The position numbers and the translations under genes are program-made. Under the pieces are notes generated by a model. It was not told the origin of the DNA. It worked only from the letters and a program-made list of their open reading frames with translations, and did not search any database. Of a stretch of 64,000 bases of DNA, positions 55,826 to 63,314 are shown in pieces. Position 1 is the first letter of the stretch, and every line of letters starts with the position of its first letter. Source of the stretch: Candidatus Rokuibacteriota bacterium (GTDB taxonomy: Bacteria; Methylomirabilota; Methylomirabilia; Rokubacteriales; CSP1-6); contig QHRU01000032.1 in assembly GCA_003220225.1 (NCBI GenBank), positions 98,898-162,897 on the forward strand, written 5' to 3'.

Positions 55826-56740
55826 TCAGGCCGGCGGGATCGCGCCGGTCCGCTCGACGATCAGCCGGTAGTGCTCGGGCCGCCGGTGCTTCGCGAAGTT
55901 GAACATCGTCTCCTTGTACCCCCGGCAGCGCTCCAGGTCACAGCGCGCGACGATCAGCTCGTCGCCGACCGTCGACGCCATCGCGACGATCTCGCCCGAC
56001 GGCGCGACGATCGCCGACTGACCGAGCAGGTCGCAGCCTTCCTCGCGTCCGGCCTTGGCCACGCCGACGACCCACGTGGCGTTCTGATAGGCGCCGGCCT
56101 GCATGGAGAGATGGTTGTGGAAGCCCGCGAGGTGATCCTGCTCGGGCGCCGGCGGATGGTGGATCGGCGTGTTGTAGCCCAGCAGCACCAGCTCGACGCC
56201 CTGCAGCCCCATCACCCGGTAGGTCTCGGGCCAGCGGCGGTCGTTGCAGATGCACATGCCGACGACGGCGCCGCTGTACCGCGTGACGGGCCAGCCGAGA
56301 TCGCCCACCTCGAAGTAGCGCTTCTCGAGGTGCTGGAACGGGCGCCACGGCTCGTGCTCGGCGTGGCCGGGCAGGTGGATCTTGCGGTACTTGAGGACGC
56401 CGCGGCCGCTCGCGTCGACGAGGAGCGACGTGTTGTAGCGATGGCCATCGGCCGTCTTCTCCGCGTAGCCGAGGCAGAAGCCGAGGCCGAGCCGCCGCGC
56501 CTCGTCGAAGAGCGGCTTCGTTTCCGGCCCGGGCATCTCGGTCTCGAAGAAGGCGTCGATCTCGGCCTGATCCTCCATCCACCAGCGCGGAAAGAACGTC
56601 GTCAGCGCGAGCTCGGGGAACACGACCAGCTCCGCGCCGCGCGCCTTCGCCTCGTGCAGCAGCGCGAGCAGGCGCTTGACGACGTCGGCGCGACGGTCGG
56701 CGCGCTGGATCGGCCCGAGCTGTGCCGCGGCCACGATCAT
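55826..56740 (-). CDS. Nitrilase-superfamily amidohydrolase (N-carbamoyl-D-amino-acid hydrolase-like)
   Basis: About 304 residues with the Glu-Lys-Cys triad of the nitrilase superfamily: Glu in LVVFPELALTTFFPRW, Lys in YRKIHLPGHAEHEPWRPFQH and Cys in VGMCICNDRRWPETYRVMGL. The HLPGHxEHEPxRPFQHLEKRYF stretch is characteristic of D-carbamoylases, which release D-amino acids from N-carbamoyl derivatives. The ATG at 56740 (MIVAAAQLGP) gives the standard N-terminus; a GTG four codons upstream is possible. It is transcribed after the binding-protein gene and separated from it by a family-B hairpin. Confidence 0.88.
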   Translation of the reverse strand: MIVAAAQLGPIQRADRRADVVKRLLALLHEAKARGAELVVFPELALTTFFPRWWMEDQAEIDAFFETEMPGPETKPLFDEARRLGLGFCLGYAEKTADGHRYNTSLLVDASGRGVLKYRKIHLPGHAEHEPWRPFQHLEKRYFEVGDLGWPVTRYSGAVVGMCICNDRRWPETYRVMGLQGVELVLLGYNTPIHHPPAPEQDHLAGFHNHLSMQAGAYQNATWVVGVAKAGREEGCDLLGQSAIVAPSGEIVAMASTVGDELIVARCDLERCRGYKETMFNFAKHRRPEHYRLIVERTGAIPPA

Positions 56741-56765
56741 GACGCCGCGCACTCTCTGGCAGAAC

Positions 56766-56807
56766 GTCGGGCGCCGGAGCCCTGCGAAGGCGCCCCGACG
56801 GCAAATA
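56766..56807. repeat. Intercistronic hairpin repeat, family B, copy 2
   Basis: GTCGGGCGCC and GGCGCCCCGAC arms with a GGAGCCCTGCGAA loop. The core 56771-56807 matches copy 1 (reverse complement of 25683-25734) with two differences. Relative to transcription both copies have the same orientation and lie shortly after a stop codon, here that of the binding protein ending at 56829. Confidence 0.7.
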
Positions 56808-56828
56808 AGAGGCAGAGAACCCGCTCAC

Positions 56829-58409
56829 TCATATCGAGATGTTCCAGAGGAGCGTCGCGCCGAACTCCAGGAGCCCGTGGACGTTCTTGCGAAACGCGCC
56901 CGGCACCACGAACTGGCCCCACGGCACGTACAGCACCTCGTCGTAGGCGATCTTCTGGACCTCGTCCGCGATCGCCTTGCGCTTGGCCGCGTCCGGCTCC
57001 CGCACGAACTGCGTGCGCAGCTTCTCGATCGGCTCGCTCGTCGGCCAGCCGAACCACGCCTTCTCGCCGCCGCCGCCGAGCACGGAAGACACGGCCGGCG
57101 TCATCGTGTCGAAGGACGTGGACCAGGTGTGGAAGATGTTCCAGCCGCCCTGGGCGGGCGGCTCCTTCTTCGCACGCCGCTGGACCATCGTGGACCAGTC
57201 CATCGCCTGCAGATCGACGGCGGCGCCGAGCGAGCGGAGCACTTCCGCCGTGACCAGCGCCGGCGCGTGGGCGTACGGCGTGTCGGTGGGATCCATCACC
57301 ACGATCGGCCGGCCGTCGTAGGCGGACTCCTTCAGCAACCGCTTCGCGCGCTCGAGGTCCGGCTTGGGCGCCCCCACCGCCGTCTCGTAGGGCAGGCCGC
57401 CGCACATGAAGAGCGACGGGCACGCCTTGTAGTACTTCGGATTGCCGATGACCGCCTGCATGTACTTCTGCTGGTCCACCGCGTAGAGCAGCGCCTGCCG
57501 CGCGGCCTTGTTGTTGAACGGCGGCTGGAGGTGGTTCGGACGGAGGATGCCCTGACTGCCGCGCGGATCGGTGACGAACACGCGCAGGTCCGGGTTCTTC
57601 TCCAGGCGCGGCGCAAAGTCGAGCGGGATGTTCTCCCAGTAGTCGATCTCGCCGGCCTCGAGCGCGGCGTTCGCCGTGGCGGGGTCCGGGATGTAGCGCC
57701 ACTCCACGCGGTCCACCAGCGCGCGCTTGCCGCCGGCGGCGCCGCTCGGCTTCTCGTTGCGGGGCACGTAGTCGGGGTTCTTGACGTAGACGACGCGATT
57801 GCCCGGCTGCCACTCGTCCTTGACGAACTTGAACGGTCCCGAGCCGACGGCTTCCTTCACCTGCTCGCTGGGATCGGTCGCGGCCAGCCGCGCCGGCATG
57901 ATGAACAACGGGCTCGCCGAGGGTTTGCCGAGCGCGTCGAGCACGAGGCCGAAGGGCGTCTCGAGATCGATCGTGAACGTCTTCCTGTCCACCGGCACCA
58001 TCTTGTTCAGCGACGCCGTCATCAGCCGCCCCACCTGGTCCCGGCCGCCCCAGCGCTTGATCGACGCCACGCAATCCTCGGCGGTCACCGGAGTCCCGTC
58101 GTGGAATTTCAGCCCGTCGCGCAGCGTGAACGAGTACTTCATCGCGTCCTTCGACACGGTGTACTTGTCCACCATCTGCGGCCTGATCTTCAGATCGGCG
58201 TCGAGCGCCAGGAGCGTGTCGAAGATCATGTAGCCGTGGTTGCGCGTGATGTAGGCGGTCGTCCAGATCGGATCCAGGATCTTGAGGTCCGCGTGCGGCA
58301 CGAAGCGCAGGGTGCCGCCGCGCTTCTGCGCGTGCACGAACGGCGCGCGGGCAGTGGCGGCGACGGCGACGGACCCGGCCAGGAAGGCGCGACGGCTCAG
58401 CTGGGGCAT
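56829..58409 (-). CDS. Tat-exported peptide-type ABC substrate-binding protein (second paralogue)
   Basis: A 526-residue family-5 binding protein with a twin-arginine signal (LSRRAFLAGSVAVAATARAP). It is very similar to the protein at 50.5-52.1 kb: FVPHADLKILDPIWTTAYIT, TLRDGLKFHDGTPVTAEDCV, SGPFKFVKDEWQPGNRVVYV, NNKAARQALLYAVDQQKYMQ. GAGGAGG precedes the ATG at 58409. No permeases are adjacent; it probably shares dppBC at 52-54 kb. The carbamoylase gene downstream suggests a ureido or peptide-like ligand, as inference. Confidence 0.9.
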   Translation of the reverse strand: MPQLSRRAFLAGSVAVAATARAPFVHAQKRGGTLRFVPHADLKILDPIWTTAYITRNHGYMIFDTLLALDADLKIRPQMVDKYTVSKDAMKYSFTLRDGLKFHDGTPVTAEDCVASIKRWGGRDQVGRLMTASLNKMVPVDRKTFTIDLETPFGLVLDALGKPSASPLFIMPARLAATDPSEQVKEAVGSGPFKFVKDEWQPGNRVVYVKNPDYVPRNEKPSGAAGGKRALVDRVEWRYIPDPATANAALEAGEIDYWENIPLDFAPRLEKNPDLRVFVTDPRGSQGILRPNHLQPPFNNKAARQALLYAVDQQKYMQAVIGNPKYYKACPSLFMCGGLPYETAVGAPKPDLERAKRLLKESAYDGRPIVVMDPTDTPYAHAPALVTAEVLRSLGAAVDLQAMDWSTMVQRRAKKEPPAQGGWNIFHTWSTSFDTMTPAVSSVLGGGGEKAWFGWPTSEPIEKLRTQFVREPDAAKRKAIADEVQKIAYDEVLYVPWGQFVVPGAFRKNVHGLLEFGATLLWNISI

Positions 58410-58493
58410 GGGCGATCCTCCTCGTGAGTGCCCGATCCTCGCACGAGGTCGCCGGGAGCGGCAACCCTGCCGCGCGGTGGTATCGTGGCGCGC

Positions 58494-59480
58494 ATGACCA
58501 AGCGAGAGCGAGTGCTCGCGGCGATCGGGCGACGCGCGGTGGACAGGCCGCCGGTCGCCTTCTGGCGCCACGTCCCCGACGTCGATCACACCTCGCAGGG
58601 GCTCGCCGACGCGATGCTGGCCTTCCATCGCACGTGGGACCTCGACCTGATCAAGGTGATGTCGAGCGGCGTGTACTGCGTGGAGGACTGGGGCTGCAAG
58701 GTCGCGTATCAGGGCCACCCGGGCGGCGCCAAGCGCTGCACGGAGCACGCGGTGAAGAGCGCCGCGGACTGGGCGCGCCTGAAGCCGCTCGATCCCGGCG
58801 CGGGCGCGCTCGGGCGCGAGCTGGAGGCGGTGCGGCTGATCCGCAAGGGCCGCGGGGACGACGCGCCGATCCTGCACACGGTCTTCTCGCCGCTCACCAT
58901 CGCGAGCAAGCTCGCCGGCGATCGTCTCCTCGAGGATCTCGCCTCCGCGCCGGACGCGGTCCGCGCGGCGCTCGAGGTGATCACGGGGACGACGGCGCGC
59001 TACGCGGCGGCGGCGCTCGCGGCCGGCGCCGACGGCCTCTTTTTCGCGACCCAGGCGGCGAACGCCGAGGCGGTGAGCGAGGCGGTCAGCACGACGTGGG
59101 ACCTGCCGTACGCGCGCCGCGTGCTCGAGCGGGTCCGGGGAGTGTCGGCCCTGACGCTGCTACACCTGCACGGGAAAGACATCTTCTGGGACGCGTGGAC
59201 GGCGCTGCCCGTGCACGCCGTGAACTGGCACGACCGGCTGACCGCGCCGACGCTGGCCGGCGCGTCGCGACGCTTCGCCGGCGGCCTCGCCGCCGGGCTC
59301 GGCGAGTCGACGACGTTGCCACACGGGCCCGCCGACGCCGTCGCCGCCGAGGCGCGCGATGCGATCCGTCAGACGGGTGGCCGCGGGCTCATCCTGACGC
59401 CTGGCTGTGTGCTGCCACTCGCCGTCCCCGACGCGAATCTCGCCGCGGCCGTCGGCGCGGTCCGCGCGCCCGCGTCGTGA
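58494..59480 (+). CDS. Uroporphyrinogen decarboxylase-family (UroD-like) protein
   Basis: A 328-residue UroD-fold protein: MTKRERVLAAIGRRAVDRPP (the RxRxxAAxxxxxxDRxP opening), FHRTWDLDLIKVMSSGVYCV, ILHTVFSPLTIASKLAGDRL, GADGLFFATQAANAEAVSEA and GRGLILTPGCVLPLAVPDAN. The C-terminal TPGC-x-P motif is that of the MtaA/CmuA-like branch, which often binds zinc and transfers methyl groups, rather than haem-pathway HemE. Function is therefore open: methyltransferase or lyase on a small molecule. TATCGT lies seven bases before the ATG. Confidence 0.85.
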   Translation: MTKRERVLAAIGRRAVDRPPVAFWRHVPDVDHTSQGLADAMLAFHRTWDLDLIKVMSSGVYCVEDWGCKVAYQGHPGGAKRCTEHAVKSAADWARLKPLDPGAGALGRELEAVRLIRKGRGDDAPILHTVFSPLTIASKLAGDRLLEDLASAPDAVRAALEVITGTTARYAAAALAAGADGLFFATQAANAEAVSEAVSTTWDLPYARRVLERVRGVSALTLLHLHGKDIFWDAWTALPVHAVNWHDRLTAPTLAGASRRFAGGLAAGLGESTTLPHGPADAVAAEARDAIRQTGGRGLILTPGCVLPLAVPDANLAAAVGAVRAPAS

Positions 59481-59561
59481 TCCGCCGCGCTCTCGTTCGC
59501 GCTCGCAAGACCACCGACGGGCTGGCAACCCGTTTGCGCCGTTGAGCCCGGGAGGTTCTCC

Positions 59562-59788
59562 ATGAAATCTGTCGCCGGCATGTTCACGTCACGCGACGCC
59601 GCCGAGCGCGGCCGGTTCGATCCGAGGAGCACGTCTATCGCTGCGGCTTCGAGGCGGCCCAGTGGTGCGATGACCGCGAGAACGTGCGGCCGCTCCACGG
59701 CAACATGATCGATGAGCCGGCGTTCCGGCGTGGCTGGGAGCGCGGGCACGAGTACCGGCGCGGGCGTTCGCTGCGCAAGAGCGCCTGA
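59562..59788 (+). pseudogene. Collapsed small stress-protein-like gene
   Basis: GGGAGG and ATG open MKSVAGMFTSRDAAER, the usual start of small general-stress-type proteins in such genomes. The frame then drifts into Arg/Ser-rich nonsense and stops at 59706. From about 59613 a second frame carries a plausible C-terminal part: EEHVYRCGFEAAQWCDDREN and AFRRGWERGHEYRRGRSLRK, with stop at 59786. A deletion of the middle plus a frameshift explains both. The rest of 59481-59900 holds no gene. Confidence 0.55.
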
Positions 59789-59899
59789 TCGGCCCGATCG
59801 ATCGCTCGACGCAACGGGCGTCTGATCGGGCCCGCGCGCCCGGCGTCGCGTCGTCGCGTCTCTCCATGCCGCGCCTGCGTGTACACTGGGCCGCGCGCC

Positions 59900-60973
59900 A
59901 TGACCTCGAGCTCGCCGCCTCGCGCGGCCCACCCGTACTACATGCACGATGCCATCTACGCCCAGCCGGGCGCGCTGCGCCTGGTCGAGCGCGGCAACGA
60001 AGCGGCGCTGTCCGCCGCGGCCACCGCGCTGCGTGGCGTCAACCGTGTGTGGCTCGCGGGCGTCGGCTCCTCGTGGCACGCTGCCCTCGTGGGCGAGCAT
60101 CTGCTCGCGGGCCTCGGCAAGCTCGGCGCGAAGGCGCGCGCGGTGGTCGCCTCCGAGTGGACGGCCTACGGACCGGCGCCGGAGGCTGGCGAGGCGCTGG
60201 TCGCGTTGAGCCATCGCGGCTCGCGCGTGGCGGCCGACGCGGTGACGCTCGCCGCGGGCCGCGGCGCCGTCACCGTCGGTGTCACCGGCAAGGGTGTGAC
60301 GCTCGCGGGCGTGACGCACGCGCTGCACACGGCGGACGTCGAGACGTCCGGCGCGCACACGGTCGGCTATACGGCCGCGCTGGCGGCACTCGCGCTGCTC
60401 GCGGCGGAAGTGAGTGGCGCCGACGCCGCACGGCGCGCGCTCGGCGCGATTCCCGATCTGCTCGCGTTCCTCCTCGGCCAGGAGTCGTGGGACGATCTCG
60501 GCGCGCGGCTGGCCGGGCGGCGGCGCTTCTGGTTCGTCGGCGGCGGACCCAACGCCGCCACCGCCCGCGAGGGCGCGCTCAAGCTGTCGGAGACGGCGTG
60601 GCTGCCCGCCGTCGCCTTCGAGCCGGAGTCGTTCCTGCATGGCCCGTCGGCCGCGCTGGAGGCGGACGACGCGCTCGTGCTGATCGCGCCGCCCGGGCCC
60701 GCGCGCGCCCGTGCGCTCGACGTCGCGCGCGCGGCCCGCGCCATCGGCGCCGAGGTGCTGATGCTCGCGCGCGAGGACGATCGCGAGGCGGCGGGCCTCG
60801 CCGGCGAGACCATCGCGCTGCCCGAGGTGGACGAGGCGTTCTCGCCGATCCTCGCCGTGGTCCCGCTGCAGCTGCTCGCCTATCACGTGGCCGTCGCGCG
60901 CGGACGCAACCCCGACCTGCTCCGCGCCGACGACCCCGCCCACGCCCGCGCGCGCGCCGCGCTGCCCTCCTGA
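59900..60973 (+). CDS. SIS-domain sugar isomerase-like protein
   Basis: About 357 residues with two SIS folds like the isomerase half of GlmS: WLAGVGSSWHAALVGEHLLA, EALVALSHRGSRVAADAVTL, GAHTVGYTAALAALALLAAE, then RFWFVGGGPNAATAREGALK and LSETAWLPAVAFEPESFLHG. EGALKLSE and FLHGP match the GlmS EGALKLKE/ELKHGP sites, so a sugar-phosphate (fructose- or glucosamine-6-phosphate) is likely bound. The glutaminase domain is absent. ATG at 59900 is preferred. The next gene (MFS) begins 11 bases downstream. Confidence 0.8.
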   Translation: MTSSSPPRAAHPYYMHDAIYAQPGALRLVERGNEAALSAAATALRGVNRVWLAGVGSSWHAALVGEHLLAGLGKLGAKARAVVASEWTAYGPAPEAGEALVALSHRGSRVAADAVTLAAGRGAVTVGVTGKGVTLAGVTHALHTADVETSGAHTVGYTAALAALALLAAEVSGADAARRALGAIPDLLAFLLGQESWDDLGARLAGRRRFWFVGGGPNAATAREGALKLSETAWLPAVAFEPESFLHGPSAALEADDALVLIAPPGPARARALDVARAARAIGAEVLMLAREDDREAAGLAGETIALPEVDEAFSPILAVVPLQLLAYHVAVARGRNPDLLRADDPAHARARAALPS

Positions 60974-60984
60974 TCCCGCCGCCG

Positions 60985-62145
60985 ATGCGGCCCGATCGCC
61001 TGCTGGCCATGCTCTGCCTGACCACGGGACTGCAGACGTTCTCGATCGGGGCGTTTCCGGCGCTGCTGCCCGAGCTGGGACGCGGCGCGGCGCTGGCGGA
61101 CTGGCAGCTCGGGGCCGTCGCCGGCGCCTTCGGCCTCGCGCGGATGCTCGCGGACCTGCCGGCGGGACTGCTGATGACGCACCACGTCCGCCGCGCGCTG
61201 ATCGCGGGGCCCGCGGTCGTCCTCGCGGGCATGGCGTGTCTCGTCCTCGGCGGCTCCTTCGGCTGGCTCGTGCTGGGACGCGTGCTGATGGGGGCAGGCC
61301 ACACCCTCGGGACGCTGGGCGCGCTGACGACGATCCTCCGCGTGCGCGCCGAGCGCCGGCTCGCCTCCGCGCTGAGCGCGCTCGAGTTCAGCGCGATGCT
61401 CGGGATCCTCGGCGGCGTGACGCTGGTGGGCGCGCTGCCGGGCGCGCTCGCGTGGCAGACGGCGTTCCTCGTCGCGTGCTCGCCGATCCTCGTCGCCCTC
61501 GTCGCCCTGAAGGCGTTGCTCGTGCTGCTCCCGGACGACGGCGGCGACCGGCCGTGGTTCGCGCGCAGTGCCGCGGCCGCCGAGGCCAGTCCCAGAGCCG
61601 CCGACCGCGGGGCCTCGGCCCTCGCCTTTGCCGCCGGCGGCGCCGTCGCGCTCGCCTACGCGACGCTCGAGCAGTTCGTCATCCCCGTGCGAGGCAGCCG
61701 CGAGTTCGGCCTCGAGCGCTCGGGCATCGCGCACCTGCTGATGCTCGCCCAGCTGTGCGACACCGTCGCGCTGCTGCCGGTGGGCGCCCTCGCCGACCGG
61801 CTCGGAACCGCGCGCGTGCTCGGCGTCGTGTTGCTGACCTTCGCGGCGGCGATGGCCATGATCGGCCTCGGGCCGCTCCCGCTCGTCGTGGCCGGCTGCG
61901 TCGTCTTCGGGCTCAGCATGGCGGGCTGGATGCTGCCGGTGGGACTGCTGCGCGCGGCCACCCCCGCCTCGCAGGTCGCGTGGCGGACGGCGCGCTTCCG
62001 CGTGTTCGTCGACGGCGGGATGTTCCTCGGCCCGTTCGCGAGCGGGCTCCTGGGCGCCGCCCACGCGCGCGTGCTCCCGGCCACGCTATCGGCGGTGTTG
62101 CTGACGGTCGGCGTCGTCCTGCTGGCCCGGCGGGCGCGCCGCTAA
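60985..62145 (+). CDS. MFS transporter
   Basis: A 386-residue, twelve-helix MFS protein starting MRPDRLLAMLCLTTGLQTFS, with LLMTHHVRRALIAGPAVVLA in loop 2-3 and ALADRLGTARVLGVVLLTFA in the second half. It closely follows the SIS-domain gene and is probably co-transcribed; a sugar or amino-sugar derivative would fit but is not shown. A family-A repeat lies 30 bases after its stop. Confidence 0.8.
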   Translation: MRPDRLLAMLCLTTGLQTFSIGAFPALLPELGRGAALADWQLGAVAGAFGLARMLADLPAGLLMTHHVRRALIAGPAVVLAGMACLVLGGSFGWLVLGRVLMGAGHTLGTLGALTTILRVRAERRLASALSALEFSAMLGILGGVTLVGALPGALAWQTAFLVACSPILVALVALKALLVLLPDDGGDRPWFARSAAAAEASPRAADRGASALAFAAGGAVALAYATLEQFVIPVRGSREFGLERSGIAHLLMLAQLCDTVALLPVGALADRLGTARVLGVVLLTFAAAMAMIGLGPLPLVVAGCVVFGLSMAGWMLPVGLLRAATPASQVAWRTARFRVFVDGGMFLGPFASGLLGAAHARVLPATLSAVLLTVGVVLLARRARR

Positions 62146-62174
62146 GCGGATCTCAGCCTACTGGCGACCCCTGC

Positions 62175-62262
62175 GTTGCGCTGTTCGAGCGCCGGCTTTG
62201 CCGGCGCAATCCGGTTCTGGGGGAGGCATCGGAGGGGGCCGTCCAGGCCCCCTCCGAATTGC
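62175..62262. repeat. Bipartite palindromic repeat, family A, copy 4 (forward)
   Basis: TTCGAGCGCCGGCTTTGCCG hairpin 1, then GCAATCCGGTTCTGGGGGAGG and hairpin 2 CGGAGGGGGCC...GGCCCCCTCCG, ending at 62258. It is the most compact copy and defines the element as about 75-80 bp. It abuts the stop codon of a minus-strand gene fragment. Confidence 0.85.
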
Positions 62263-62378
62263 TAGCGCGCGGTAGCCGTCAGCACCACCATGGTCTCGCT
62301 CGTCGACTGCTCGCGCGCGAAGCCGAGGATCTGGCGTGTGACCGCGTGGGTGTCGGTCGTGCTGCCGGCCAGGATGGC
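62262..62378 (-). pseudogene. C-terminal remnant of an unidentified protein
   Basis: Thirty-eight codons ending in a TAG: AILAGSTTDTHAVTRQILGF, then AREQSTSETMVVLTATAR. Composition and periodicity look like a real folded C-terminus, but no start is present. Upstream, the frame runs into the antisense of another remnant at about 62375, so the 5' part has been lost. The family is not recognised. Confidence 0.4.
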
Positions 62379-62656
62379 CGCTCTTCCACGACCTGAAGGT
62401 CTACGACAAGGAGCAGGACGAGGACAAGCGGTTCGGCCAGAAGGTCAAGGAGAAGGCCATCGACGTGGCGAGCAAGATCCTCGAGAACCACCCGCGCAGG
62501 GAAGTCGCCACGAAGGCGGACATCTCGGGACCGCTCGACAGCCCGCGGACGAGCACGTGGCAGGTCCTGGTCCGGCTGGTGGAGAACGCGTTCATCAAGG
62601 CCATCCTGCCCGGCTTCGAGCGGGAGGCCGCCCAGTCACGCAGCAAGCGCGACTAG
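62372..62656 (+). pseudogene. C-terminal remnant of a DUF748/AsmA-like protein
   Basis: Ninety-four codons without a suitable start: PLFHDLKVYDKEQDEDKRFG, KVKEKAIDVASKILENHPRR, EVATKADISGPLDSPRTSTW and ENAFIKAILPGFERE. This is how large AsmA/DUF748-type envelope proteins end. The roughly 1,000 residues normally before it are missing, and the break at about 62372 coincides with the end of the minus-strand remnant. Confidence 0.55.
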
Positions 62657-62675
62657 CCGTCCGCCCGGCGGCGCG

Positions 62676-63119
62676 TCAGGCCAGGACGACCTTCCAGGCC
62701 CGCGCGAGCAGGCCGAGGAACCACAGCGAGCGCGGCAGCCAGAGCTCGCTCTGCGCCCACGCCGCAATCCCGACGGCGACGAGGACGAAGGCCGTCGCGA
62801 ACCAGTCCGGCAGGCTGAACCAGCGCACCACCGGCAGCACGAAGCCGCCGAGCATCGCGATCGCGAAGATCATCAGCACGAGCATGACGAAGAGCGCGAA
62901 CGGCGCCAGGAACAGCGTCGAGAAGACGAGGATCAGCGCGTCCGCTCGGCCGAAGTGCGGATCGGAGAACGCCTGCGCGACCTCGGGGCGTGCGGCGAAC
63001 CACAGCGCGATCTCGCGCGGCTGCACGAGACCGGCATAGAGGCTGATTGCGACCACCGAACCGAGGGCGATCAGCCAGTGCGGCAGGCGCCACGCCATCG
63101 GATTGAAAAGAACCGTCAT
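62676..63119 (-). CDS. Small integral membrane protein, 147 aa
   Basis: Four predicted membrane helices: WLIALGSVVAISLYAGLV, a long pair around FLAPFALFVMLVLMIFAIAM and LGGFVLPVV, and FATAFVLVAVGIAAWA. No family is recognised. AGGAGGGGA is seven bases before the ATG, a clear ribosome-binding site. It is divergent from the enoyl-CoA hydratase gene. Confidence 0.65.
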   Translation of the reverse strand: MTVLFNPMAWRLPHWLIALGSVVAISLYAGLVQPREIALWFAARPEVAQAFSDPHFGRADALILVFSTLFLAPFALFVMLVLMIFAIAMLGGFVLPVVRWFSLPDWFATAFVLVAVGIAAWAQSELWLPRSLWFLGLLARAWKVVLA

Positions 63120-63214
63120 CGTATGTTCCCCTCCTGGAGACGCTCCCTGGTCTTTGGCAAGTAGGGTGCCACGCTTGGCGGCAATAAAATCGCTGGGTTA
63201 GAGCCTGCCACCGG

Positions 63215-63241
63215 GTCAGCGATGTCGGCGCGCTGACATCG
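63215..63241. promoter_or_regulatory. Imperfect palindrome between divergent genes
   Basis: Arms CGATGTC (63220-63226) and GACATCG (63235-63241), overlapping a second pair GTCAGC/GCTGAC (63215-63220 and 63232-63237). The core GATGTC...GACATC is the same as in the 32-bp inverted repeat at 42.8 kb. It lies between divergent promoters, so an operator is possible. Confidence 0.35.
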
Positions 63242-63314
63242 GGGGTGCCAGACCGCGCCGCACGCCGCCGGCGACGGGGTGGGGTACGATACCGGCACGT
63301 CCGCGGAGGCGATC

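Noticed and set aside
58494..59480. Haem-pathway HemE
   Set aside because: The protein belongs to the UroD fold but has the C-terminal TPGC-x-P motif of MtaA/CmuA-like proteins and no haem genes nearby.
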